This document shows positions 24,567 to 31,497 of a stretch of DNA of 31,497 bases, one piece after another. The DNA is from UBA7359 sp964392105 (GTDB lineage Bacteria; Pseudomonadota; Gammaproteobacteria; Eutrophobiales; Eutrophobiaceae): the NCBI GenBank assembly GCA_964392105.1, contig CAYMPA010000015.1, forward strand, positions 1 to 31,497. The letters run 5' to 3'. How positions within the stretch are numbered: the stretch's first letter is position 1; each line of letters begins with the position of its first letter. A model generated the notes under the pieces. The model was not told where the DNA came from. It was given only the letters and a program-made list of their open reading frames with translations, and ran no database searches. A program made the translations under genes and the position numbers.

Positions 24567-25484
24567 ATGATAAAAATGAAAGACCCGTATTTATTACATA
24601 TGTTTAACCCTACCAAGAATGTTAGTCCTTTTGATGTCAATATGGCCTATGAAGCAGAATTTGATGGGGTGATCCCTTACTCAGAGGTCGCGCTGGATGA
24701 CATTCACTCATTAACGCAAGACACGATTTTCTCTCGTGGCAAAAAAGGTGTTAAACGAACCGGGATATTTATTGGTGGTAGAGAGTTTGGTTTGGCAATT
24801 GATATGCTTAATCGCGCAAAAACAGCAATGGTTCTTCCGTTTGAAGTTTCTGTATTTGCCGATCCAAGCGGTGCTATAACGACCGCTGCGGCATTAATGG
24901 CCTGTATAGAAGTCCAGTTGAAAAACAAGACTGGTGAATCACTCTCAGGGAAGCGCATCGATATTATTGGTGGTACAGGACCAGTAGGTGTTTGTGCCGG
25001 TATATTGGCGGCCAACTGTGGTGCTGAAGTATCTTTGACCAGTCGTAGAGGCGCTAAAGTCGCAACTGAATATGCTTCTGAATACAATGCCCGTTTTGGT
25101 GTGGAGATGTTGGGAGCCGATAGCAGTACCTATGAAAAGGTAATGGAGTTTCTTACTGAATCCCACGTTGTCATTGGTGCTGCAAAAGCAGGCATTCAAA
25201 TTTTGTCTAAAGGACAATTGGAGCAGGCAACGAATCTCCTTGTAGCAGCGGACGTAAATGCAGTACCACCTTTGGGAATAGAAGGTGTCGGAGTACATGA
25301 TATGGGTGTAGAACTGCCAAATACACCGAAAAAAGCAGTTGGTCTCGGCGCCTTAGCTGTTGGTGACATTAAGTACAAGGTTCACTTTACGATGTTTGAA
25401 ATGATGAAGAATGCTGATAGGCCGCTTTTTCTTGACCATGAACGGGCATTCGATGCTGCAAGAGAGTTTGCAGCAGAACTCTAA
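24567..25484 (+). CDS. mtdB: NAD(P)-dependent methylene-H4MPT dehydrogenase
   Basis: A 305-residue cytoplasmic enzyme oxidising methylene-H4MPT to methenyl-H4MPT. The N-terminus (LLHMFNPTKNVSPFDVNMAYEAEFD) is the MtdA/MtdB substrate domain. The Rossmann motif GGTGPVGVCAG lies at about residues 131-141, with SRR (after EVSLT) at the end of beta-2, consistent with NADP or dual NAD/NADP use. ADVNAVPPLGIEGV and AVGLGALAVGDIKYKVH are also typical. I prefer MtdB over MtdA because of the surrounding H4MPT genes and the adjacent mch; cofactor preference cannot be read with certainty. The start is ATG 24567, with AAGGA close upstream; ATG 24576 is an alternative. Confidence 0.92.
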   Translation: MIKMKDPYLLHMFNPTKNVSPFDVNMAYEAEFDGVIPYSEVALDDIHSLTQDTIFSRGKKGVKRTGIFIGGREFGLAIDMLNRAKTAMVLPFEVSVFADPSGAITTAAALMACIEVQLKNKTGESLSGKRIDIIGGTGPVGVCAGILAANCGAEVSLTSRRGAKVATEYASEYNARFGVEMLGADSSTYEKVMEFLTESHVVIGAAKAGIQILSKGQLEQATNLLVAADVNAVPPLGIEGVGVHDMGVELPNTPKKAVGLGALAVGDIKYKVHFTMFEMMKNADRPLFLDHERAFDAAREFAAEL

Positions 25485-25539
25485 CTTGTTATATCAAACG
25501 AAGTCATGGCATTGTTTCACTCTGGTCAAGGTTTGATTG

Positions 25540-26664
25540 ATGACCGATTTCCTTATTATTGCCCGTTCAGGTAGAGCATTAGCCGCTTCTGCTAAACGGG
25601 CAGGATATAATGTACACGTAATTGATTGTTTTGCTGATGAAGATATAAAGTCTATTTCTGAATCAGTCCATCAAGTACAGTATCAGTGTGATGGTTTCCA
25701 TCGCGGATCATTGTTTGCAAGCACACAGGAGGTTGTATCTCGTTATCCAGATATCAAGATTGTTATTGGTTCTGGATTAGAATCAAGCCCAGAACTGCTT
25801 GATGATTTAAGTGATATTGCCCCCGTATTGAGTAACAGCAAAAACACCATTGACCGTTTGAAAGATCCTGAAAGTTTTTGTGAGATATTAAATAAACATT
25901 CAATAAATCACCCTGAAATTTCACACTTGAGACCGAAAGAATCAAAAAATTGGTTAATAAAAAAGGTTGCAGGTATCGGTGGTGGACATGTGCAGTGGCT
26001 TGATCATGATTATTCTGATAATAGATCGAATTATTATTATCAAAAATATATTTCAGGTATTGTATCCAGCGTGGTATTCCTTGCTAATGGCACACATGCA
26101 AACATAGTTGGTTTTAATCAACAATTACAATCAGATCAGTTTACTGATATGCCTTTTTTATATCAGGGAGCAGTTAGTATAAATGTCACTACTGATCAAC
26201 ATATGCATGTTATTGAAGAAATTATTAATACAATAACGGAGGAGACGGGATTAACAGGTCTCTGCGGACTGGATTATATCGTTGATGAAACGGGTGAGAT
26301 TTATGTGCTTGAGGTTAATCCTCGACCACCGTCTACTTTTGAATTGCATGAATCGGAACAATCTTTGTTTGATGCACATCTGGTCTGCTTTAATGGGCAA
26401 TTGGTTGATTACAAATGTGAGAATATTGATAATTTACGAGGACACGCGATTCTTTATGCAAAACAAGATGTTCAAATTAGCAATAGAATAAATTGGCCGA
26501 AGTACGTAAAAGATCGGCCATCATATGGAAACGAAATCCGGGCAGAATTTCCAGTATGTACTGTACATGCAGAAGAAAATTCAATAGACAAGGTTAAGGC
26601 CTTGCTATTTAACCGATTAGATAAAGTTGAATCGATTGTTGCAACAAAGCAGAATGCTGCATAA
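25540..26664 (+). CDS. ATP-grasp protein of the H4MPT gene cluster (OrfY-like)
   Basis: A 374-residue ATP-grasp ligase-fold protein. The N-terminal ~100 residues resemble a pre-ATP-grasp domain (FLIIARSGRALAASAKRAGY). The ATP-grasp core contains WLIKKVAGIGGGHVQW (ATP loop) and the metal-binding end LCGLDYIVDETGEIYVLEVNPRPPSTFE. Such genes (COG2232-like, called orfY in methylotrophs) sit with mch and mtdB in H4MPT-using bacteria and are assumed to work in cofactor synthesis; the exact reaction is not established. ATG 25540 is used because AAGG lies 8 bp upstream; a TTG sits one codon earlier. It is 55 bp after mtdB and 44 bp before mch. Confidence 0.85.
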   Translation: MTDFLIIARSGRALAASAKRAGYNVHVIDCFADEDIKSISESVHQVQYQCDGFHRGSLFASTQEVVSRYPDIKIVIGSGLESSPELLDDLSDIAPVLSNSKNTIDRLKDPESFCEILNKHSINHPEISHLRPKESKNWLIKKVAGIGGGHVQWLDHDYSDNRSNYYYQKYISGIVSSVVFLANGTHANIVGFNQQLQSDQFTDMPFLYQGAVSINVTTDQHMHVIEEIINTITEETGLTGLCGLDYIVDETGEIYVLEVNPRPPSTFELHESEQSLFDAHLVCFNGQLVDYKCENIDNLRGHAILYAKQDVQISNRINWPKYVKDRPSYGNEIRAEFPVCTVHAEENSIDKVKALLFNRLDKVESIVATKQNAA

Positions 26665-26708
26665 GTTTAGTAAACAATAAAATAATTATGAGGGATGGAA
26701 GAGTGGAT

Positions 26709-27680
26709 ATGCAATCGTCATTACCTAGTCTTAATAAACTGACGGAACCTTTAGTCGATAATTTAGTAGAAAATGCAGAGTCATTACGGATAGCTGTATC
26801 AAGACTGGAAAATGGCACACAAATTATAGATGCTGGTATATCAGTGCCGGGTAGCGTAGAAGCTGGTAGACAGATATCAGAAATTTGCATGGGTGGTTTA
26901 GGACAGGTAAGGCTTGAGGATTGTACCAGCTATGCGAATACAAATTGGATGGTCTATGTTGAGAGCAAGGAGCCAGTGCTGGCTTGTCTGGCAAGTCAGT
27001 ATGCAGGTTGGAGTCTTAACTATGGTGAAGGTAAGGGAGCATTCAATGCGCTTGGCTCAGGACCTGCCAGGGCAATGGGGAGTAATGAAGAACTGTTCGA
27101 AGAATTGGCTTATAGGGATAAGGCAGAAACTGCATATATGGTGGTCGAAGTTGATAAATTACCGCCAGTAGAATTGGCAGATAAAATAGCAACACGCTGC
27201 GGTATCTCTTCTGATAAGTTGACACTGGTACTTACTCCAACGACCAGTGTCTGTGGTGTAATACAGGTGGTTGCACGCGTTTTGGAAACATCGTTGCACA
27301 AAGTACATACACTGGGCTTTCCACTTGAGTCGATCATTGAAGGTAAGGGTTATGCCCCGGTTTGTCCTGTTGCTGATGATTTTATGACAGGTATGGGACG
27401 AACCAATGACGCTATTTTATTTGCTGGAGAAATTCAACTACAGATAGATGCAGAGGATGATGAAATTGAATTACTTGCTAATAAACTGCCTAGCTGCGCC
27501 TCCAGTGACTACGGCAAACTTTTCGCTGAAGTTTTCAAGGAAGTAAACTATGACTTTTACAAGATAGATCCCATGCTTTTTAGTCCTGCCAAGGTAGCAA
27601 TTACTTCAGTAAAAACCGGAAAGACTTACGAGGCCGGTAAAATTGATGAAGCATTGTTAGAAAAATCATTTACAAGTTGA
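26709..27680 (+). CDS. mch: Methenyl-H4MPT cyclohydrolase
   Basis: A 323-residue cytoplasmic enzyme that hydrolyses methenyl-H4MPT to 5-formyl-H4MPT in the oxidative direction. Family motifs are strong: PGSVEAGRQISEICMGGLG, NWMVYVESKEPVLACLASQYAGW, ALGSGPARAM, TPTTSVCGVIQVVARVLETSLHK and DDFMTGMGRTNDAILFAG. The length is usual. ATG 26709 is preferred to ATG 26688 because GGAAGAG lies 5 bp upstream and the family N-terminus (LNKLTEPLVDNL) begins soon after; the upstream start would add seven residues. It is followed by the RimK-like gene after 4 bp, indicating tight coupling. Confidence 0.95.
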   Translation: MQSSLPSLNKLTEPLVDNLVENAESLRIAVSRLENGTQIIDAGISVPGSVEAGRQISEICMGGLGQVRLEDCTSYANTNWMVYVESKEPVLACLASQYAGWSLNYGEGKGAFNALGSGPARAMGSNEELFEELAYRDKAETAYMVVEVDKLPPVELADKIATRCGISSDKLTLVLTPTTSVCGVIQVVARVLETSLHKVHTLGFPLESIIEGKGYAPVCPVADDFMTGMGRTNDAILFAGEIQLQIDAEDDEIELLANKLPSCASSDYGKLFAEVFKEVNYDFYKIDPMLFSPAKVAITSVKTGKTYEAGKIDEALLEKSFTS

Positions 27681-27684
27681 CAGC

Positions 27685-28602
27685 ATGATGCATGGAGTTG
27701 TTGCAATTATTACCGATGATCCCGGTTGGCACGGTCGGCAATTAACGGCCTCGTTAAAAGATCATGGACTGGAAAGTCAGTATTTATCCTTAACGGATTG
27801 TGTTATTGAAATAAGCGGAGATGATCAGGACCTTCGTTTCCCTGGCTTTGACAAACTTCCTTTAGCTGTTTTTGTCAGAGGTGTGCCCGGCGGAAGCCTT
27901 GAACAGGTTATCTTTCGGCTTGATATCTTGCATGCGCTCCATGATTTGGGCGTGACTGTCTATAACACCCCGCGGGCAATAGAGCGTACTGTCGACAAAC
28001 CACTCACCAGCCTCTTGTTAAGTAGATCAGGTATACCTACACCAAGGACCTGGATATGTGAGTCATCCGAACATGTCAATGCCATACTGGAAAATGAATC
28101 CAGAAATGGGTATCAGATTGTACTCAAACCTCTCTTCGGCTCACAAGGTATTGGTGTACATCTTGTAGATAAACAAACAGGGCTTATTCACGATGAAAAA
28201 TTTGCTGGCATCTATTATTTACAACGATTTATTGAACGAAAAAACAATGAATATTCAGATATTCGTGTATTAGTAGTTGATGGTATAGCACAGGCAGCAA
28301 TGTTAAGACGTGGTCAGGACTGGATAACCAATCGTGCACAAGGCGCTAGTTGTGAAGCATTAAAGATAAATAGTGAAATAGCAAATCTGGCTGAATCAGC
28401 ATGTAAAGTCCTGGATATAGATTATGCAGGCGTTGATCTTATGCAGGATAAACAGGGTCAATTTTATATCATAGAAGTTAATAGTATTCCTGCCTGGTAC
28501 GGTCTCCAGAATGTGGTGAATTTTAATATTGCATCATGTTTGATTGATTCATTCATTAAGCATATCGCTGAGAATAACCGGCTTATAGTTTGCTCAAATT
28601 AA
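27685..28602 (+). CDS. RimK-like ATP-grasp ligase of the H4MPT cluster
   Basis: A 305-residue RimK-type ATP-grasp protein. Visible parts are AVFVRGVPGGSLEQVIFRLD in the pre-ATP-grasp domain, IVLKPLFGSQGIGVHL (the ATP-binding glycine-rich loop), RVLVVDGIAQAAMLRRG, and the Mg-binding end AGVDLMQDKQG...YIIEVNSIPAWYGLQ. Relatives add glutamate to cofactors: archaeal MptN glutamylates H4MPT, and bacterial homologues in H4MPT clusters (the archaeal-like orf series of Methylorubrum) are thought to finish methanopterin or methylofuran side chains. I infer an amino-acid ligase role in that pathway but cannot name the substrate. It overlaps no neighbour; the CitG-like gene begins 7 bp later. Confidence 0.85.
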   Translation: MMHGVVAIITDDPGWHGRQLTASLKDHGLESQYLSLTDCVIEISGDDQDLRFPGFDKLPLAVFVRGVPGGSLEQVIFRLDILHALHDLGVTVYNTPRAIERTVDKPLTSLLLSRSGIPTPRTWICESSEHVNAILENESRNGYQIVLKPLFGSQGIGVHLVDKQTGLIHDEKFAGIYYLQRFIERKNNEYSDIRVLVVDGIAQAAMLRRGQDWITNRAQGASCEALKINSEIANLAESACKVLDIDYAGVDLMQDKQGQFYIIEVNSIPAWYGLQNVVNFNIASCLIDSFIKHIAENNRLIVCSN

Positions 28603-28609
28603 ATTTAAT

Positions 28610-29449
28610 ATGGACAGGATTGCGATAGAGGCTGCTGCAATGGCAAGCTTCGTGGGCGAACTTGAGGCATTAAAGCCCGGTAATGTCAGTACCTATGCTG
28701 ATGGCCATGATATGACCACCAGCGATTTCCTGGTCAGTGCTGAAGTCTCTGTCCCTTTACTTTGTCAGGCGAATGGTAGTTTAGGTCTACGAGTTTTGGA
28801 AAGTGTTAAAGCAACGCGCGAGGCAGTTGCCTGCAATACCAATTTAGGTATGTTGTTACTTTTTGCCCCGATTGTCATGGCTGCTGAGTCAGATTTTAAT
28901 AATATTGATGGATTACGCCGTAACCTAGAAATTACTTTAAGTTCTTTGACGCAAAGCGATGCAGATCAAGTTTATGAGGCAATACGTATTGCTAATCCAG
29001 GTGGATTAGGAAGCGTAAACACCCAGGATGTTAATAACAAACCTGATTGCTCTTTGATATCTGCGATGGAATTAGCCAGTCAAAGGGATTCTATAGCGTT
29101 GCAGTATACGAACAATTTTAATGAGGTATTTAAGTTGGGTTTAGCCACTATTAAATACTTTGACAAACGCTGGAATAGTGTAAAATGGTCGGTCGTTTCG
29201 TGTTATTTGACCTATATGTCGTCAATGGTCGACTCTCATATTGAACGGAAATTTGGGTGTCAAATAGCCGAACAAATAAAAATAAAAAGTGGAGTCATTG
29301 CTGAAAAATTTAATAGTTCTCCAGAACCGGAATCAGGCATCGGACTGCTACAGGGTTTTGACAAGGAGCTTAAGGCAAAAAATTATAACCCAGGGACAAG
29401 CGCTGATTTAACAGCGGCTAGTCTCTTGGTCTATAATTTGATCTGCTAG
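28610..29449 (+). CDS. Triphosphoribosyl-dephospho-CoA synthase (CitG/MdcB)-like protein of the H4MPT cluster
   Basis: A 279-residue protein of the CitG/MdcB superfamily. Characteristic motifs are ALKPGNVSTYADGHDMTTSDF at residues ~20-41, the NTNLGMLLLFAPI segment and the C-terminal YNPGTSADLTAASLLVYNLI. CitG transfers ribosyl groups from ATP to dephospho-CoA for the citrate lyase prosthetic group, but no such lyase is encoded here. Homologues (orf7 in Methylorubrum) are a regular part of bacterial H4MPT clusters, and a ribosyl-transfer step in H4MPT synthesis is a reasonable inference from fold and context. It is the last gene before fae, with a 161-bp gap to the preferred fae start. Confidence 0.85.
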   Translation: MDRIAIEAAAMASFVGELEALKPGNVSTYADGHDMTTSDFLVSAEVSVPLLCQANGSLGLRVLESVKATREAVACNTNLGMLLLFAPIVMAAESDFNNIDGLRRNLEITLSSLTQSDADQVYEAIRIANPGGLGSVNTQDVNNKPDCSLISAMELASQRDSIALQYTNNFNEVFKLGLATIKYFDKRWNSVKWSVVSCYLTYMSSMVDSHIERKFGCQIAEQIKIKSGVIAEKFNSSPEPESGIGLLQGFDKELKAKNYNPGTSADLTAASLLVYNLIC

Positions 29450-29478
29450 CAGAATTTATAATAATGCAGATGGGGAGA

Positions 29479-29484
29479 TATAAT
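29479..29484 (+). promoter_or_regulatory. Possible fae -10 element
   Basis: A perfect TATAAT lies 73-132 bp before the two possible fae starts. The matching -35 (29456-29461, TTATAA, 17 bp spacing) is poor. Fae is usually made in large amounts, so a private promoter is plausible. Confidence 0.35.
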
Positions 29485-29610
29485 CTCTTCAATCGGTAGT
29501 AACGGGTAGGGTAAATCCCTTTTCAATATTTAACTTTAGCAAATAGGAAGGCAGCGATGTCTATATTCGGAAATCTTTTTGGCTTTCTAAAAAATGGAGG
29601 AGACAAGAAA

Positions 29611-30123
29611 ATGGCGGTCATTGATAGAGTATTACTTGGTGAGGCATTAGTGGGTGATGGTAATGAAGTTGCACACATTGACTTGATGATGGGGCCACGT
29701 GGTAGTGCAGCTGAATCAGCTTTCGCTAACGCATTAACCAATAACAAAGACGGTTTCAGCACCTTGTTGGCAGTTGTAGCTCCAAATCTGGCCTGTAAAC
29801 CTAATACCATCCTTTTCAACAAAGTTACCATTAAAGGCGCAAAGCAAGCTGTGCAAATGTTCGGCCCTGCTCAGCGTGCAGTAGCTATGGCGGTTATGGA
29901 TTGTGTTGAAGATGGCACTATCCCTGCTGATGAAGCAGATGACATCTTTATTTCTGTAGGTGTATTCATTCATTGGTTGGCTGATGATGATGCCAAGATT
30001 CAGGATTACAACTACGAAGCTACCAAGCTTTCAATCAAGCGTGCGGTAGCTCGTGAACCTAAAGCTGCAGAAGTTGTTAGCAAGAAAGGTTCAGCTGAAC
30101 ATCCATTTGCAGCACACGCTTAA
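29611..30123 (+). CDS. fae: Formaldehyde-activating enzyme
   Basis: A 170-residue enzyme that condenses formaldehyde with H4MPT to methylene-H4MPT in the cytoplasm, feeding MtdB. Sequence identity to the family is high: GEALVGDGNEVAHIDLMMG, with the catalytic His in VAHID, AFANALTNNKDGFSTLLAV, FNKVTIKGAKQAVQMFGPAQ and ADEADDIFISVGVFIHW. ATG 29611 is chosen because GGAGGAG lies 8 bp upstream and this is where the family starts. An in-frame ATG at 29557, with AGGAAGG 5 bp upstream, would add 18 residues (SIFGNLFGFLKNGGDKK) not typical of Fae; both starts could be used. Family members are homopentamers. A terminator follows 50 bp after the stop. Confidence 0.96.
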   Translation: MAVIDRVLLGEALVGDGNEVAHIDLMMGPRGSAAESAFANALTNNKDGFSTLLAVVAPNLACKPNTILFNKVTIKGAKQAVQMFGPAQRAVAMAVMDCVEDGTIPADEADDIFISVGVFIHWLADDDAKIQDYNYEATKLSIKRAVAREPKAAEVVSKKGSAEHPFAAHA

Positions 30124-30173
30124 TTATTGATTAATAAAGCGTATTAGCTGCTGGATTTGTAACCAGCAATATC

Positions 30174-30200
30174 AATGCCCCGGTAACTCGGGGCATTTTT
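30174..30200 (+). terminator. Rho-independent terminator after fae
   Basis: A perfect 9-bp stem (30174-30182 with 30189-30197, ATGCCCCG type) with a 6-base loop and a T-run marks the end of the mptG-fae transcript. Confidence 0.88.
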
Positions 30201-30577
30201 ATGTCCAAGGATGGACTGTATGTCGCGAGAGGACACGACTGCATGGATGCAGGAGTTAGAGCGAAGCAGGAGCCAGAGCCGAGGAGTCCGAAGCGACAAT
30301 TTACATGGACGTATTGTCAGAATTTGTGTTCCAGGCAAATCCTAAGTACCTACATCCCTGTAGGCAATGCCGCGGGCGCAGGACGCGCAGGAGCGGCGAT
30401 TTAAAGGGATGTACTGTCGAAAATTGCCCCTGCATTTTCGACATTTCCACCTCACCCTCAAGGGGGTACCGAGCTCCGTGTAGGCAATGTCGCGAGCGGA
30501 CACGACTGCATTGCTCTAATAAGTTATATCCATGTAGGCAACCGAGGCCATGCAGGTAATGCCGCGGGTGCAGGAAG
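30201..30577. repeat. Cluster of degenerate short repeats and palindromes
   Basis: This gene-free stretch between the fae terminator and the hisA-like stop consists of imperfect direct repeats. TGTCGCGAG[A/C]GGACACGAC runs over 30221-30244 and 30488-30511 with one mismatch in 24 bases. AATGCCGCGGG[C/T]GCAGGA occurs at 30366-30383 and 30558-30575. CATGTAGG- and GTGTAGGCAA-like cores recur. The 14-mer AAGGGGGTACCGAG (30460-30473) is identical to one at 4077-4090. Open frames on both strands here are by-products of the repeat composition. I found no terminal inverted repeats like those of the 3861-4231 element. Confidence 0.6.
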
Positions 30578-30582
30578 TGCAT

Positions 30583-31287
30583 TTATCTACCAAGAAAGTG
30601 ATTTAGGTCTTCTTTTGTAATTGAACTGTTATGCAGTGCTGTTGCAAGTAACACACCTTTAACTCCGAGTGTGTTTAGTTGCTGAAGGTCATTAATATCA
30701 CGCACACCACCAGCAGTATAAATATCCTTGTTTTTGCCAAGATCTAAAATTTTATTCAGGCACTGCATATCTATTCCTTTATTTAAACCTACCCGATGGA
30801 GCATCATTACTATGACCTGTCTTGGCCATGTTGTTGCGTCTTTTAGTAAATAAGAATTTTCAATCAGCCCATGCTTGGTAAAATCAAGAGATAATAAGAT
30901 GTCAGGATTATTTTTGATTAAGCTAGTAAGTGACTCTATCGGTAAATTATTTTCCGAGCCCAAAACAAGTTTTATGTTATTACCTGTAAAGTAAGCTTGT
31001 CTGTTTTGTATCGGTTCTATGCCTGCGTCTACCCAGAATTCACATTGCTTATAATGTAAAGCTAATTCTTTAATCAAAATATCCTGATTACCGGTTCCTT
31101 GAATAGCATCAAGATCAGCAATATAAATAGTCTTGAAAGGGTATAATTTGAAAAAAGCAGACAAGACGGTTTTTGGGTCTGGATTTGATGATATTACAGA
31201 TGTAACAGGTTGATACAAATAACGCTGACCTTGTTTTGCATGAACAACCAAACCGCGACTTAGATCAAGAACTGGAATAATTAACAT
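30583..31287 (-). CDS. HisA-like TIM-barrel protein of the H4MPT gene set (Orf9-like)
   Basis: A 234-residue HisA/HisF-superfamily beta/alpha barrel. The N-terminus IIPVLDLSRGLVVHAKQG corresponds to the first strand and phosphate region of HisA, IADLDAIQG to the second conserved strand, and IYTAGGVRDINDLQQL plus GVKGVLLATALHNS to the C-terminal phosphate-binding loops. It is not a canonical HisA, and no his genes are near. HisA-like proteins (COG1411, orf9 in methylotrophs) are conserved in bacteria using H4MPT and are presumed to act in pterin or furan cofactor synthesis. It points towards fae, with the repeat cluster between them. The start ATG 31287 has AGGA 4 bp upstream. Confidence 0.85.
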   Translation of the reverse strand: MLIIPVLDLSRGLVVHAKQGQRYLYQPVTSVISSNPDPKTVLSAFFKLYPFKTIYIADLDAIQGTGNQDILIKELALHYKQCEFWVDAGIEPIQNRQAYFTGNNIKLVLGSENNLPIESLTSLIKNNPDILLSLDFTKHGLIENSYLLKDATTWPRQVIVMMLHRVGLNKGIDMQCLNKILDLGKNKDIYTAGGVRDINDLQQLNTLGVKGVLLATALHNSSITKEDLNHFLGR

Positions 31288-31497
31288 ATATCCTAAAAGC
31301 TGTAGTTGAACAGGGAAATTACAGAAAATCTTAGTGTGCCAGACAAGGCATCACTTGCGGGTAATGGCATTCCCTTACCAAAAGTGATAACGCGGTATGG
31401 TGCGATGAGATTTTTTGTAAAGCCCTGTAGTGTTGTTGATTTAATCCATTGGGCAAAAACAAAATGAATAAGGTAAATAGACATACAATCAGTTTAT

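Noticed and set aside
30201..30577. Possible CRISPR array because of repeated units.
   Set aside because: Repeat length and spacing are irregular, units are degenerate and there are no cas genes; it is an interspersed repeat cluster instead.
30144..30582. Several overlapping ORFs of 64-93 codons on both strands between fae and the hisA-like gene.
   Set aside because: Their translations are Cys/Arg/His-rich products of the repeat units on opposite strands, and the area includes the fae terminator.
31293..31484. A 63-codon minus-strand ORF just upstream of the hisA-like gene, and a competing short plus-strand frame (about 31309-31466) whose TGA overlaps a possible ATG at the right edge.
   Set aside because: Neither reading shows a recognisable domain, start signal or codon pattern strong enough to decide. 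The region is cut by the window end, so I call no gene here.

Overview
The window is a one-carbon oxidation island of a bacterial methylotroph. It holds the end of a lanthanide-type methanol dehydrogenase (XoxF), its periplasmic partners, and the tetrahydromethanopterin (H4MPT)/methanofuran-linked pathway from formaldehyde to CO2. The gene content, a Pseudomonas/Azotobacter-type 7Fe ferredoxin and an AT-leaning composition suggest a proteobacterium, most likely a gammaproteobacterium. That assignment is inference; no rRNA or tRNA gene was found.

Layout. 1-3863 (+): xoxF (3' part), a strong terminator, then a cupredoxin, xoxJ and an unknown secreted protein. 3861-4231: a repeat-rich element bounded by inverted repeats. 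13402-4276 (-), operon I: fhcB-fhcA-fhcD-fhcC followed directly by a two-gene NAD-type formate dehydrogenase (fused gamma-beta subunit, then alpha). A good sigma70-like promoter lies in front of it. 23220-13745 (-), operon II: a frameshifted RnfC-N-like ORF, a 1166-aa NfnB-NfnA-like oxidoreductase, fwdD, a second fhcB/fwdB, fhcA/fwdA, fhcD and fhcC/fwdC, a 7Fe ferredoxin, and a perfect terminator. 23515-30123 (+): mptG, mtdB, an ATP-grasp gene, mch, a RimK-like ATP-grasp gene, a CitG-like gene and fae, followed by a terminator. 30201-30577: a second repeat cluster. 31287-30583 (-): a HisA-like gene usually found with H4MPT genes.

How it works together. XoxF makes formaldehyde in the periplasm and XoxJ assists it; the cupredoxin sits where the cytochrome XoxG gene is usually found. 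In the cytoplasm Fae, MtdB and Mch carry the carbon to formyl-H4MPT and FhcD moves the formyl group to methanofuran. From there the window encodes two exits. Operon I is the usual bacterial one: a hydrolytic Fhc complex, whose FhcB has lost the catalytic cysteine, releases formate for the adjacent formate dehydrogenase. Operon II looks like a genuine formylmethanofuran dehydrogenase. Its FwdB keeps the iron-sulfur cysteines and the molybdenum/tungsten-ligand cysteine in an S-V-C-H-G-P motif, a FwdD molybdopterin domain is present, and the operon supplies its own ferredoxin and a flavin oxidoreductase resembling a fused electron-bifurcating NfnAB. This would be a formate-bypassing, possibly reversible link between formyl-methanofuran, CO2 and the NAD(P)/ferredoxin pools, next to a paralogous hydrolytic system. 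I consider it the most interesting content of the window.
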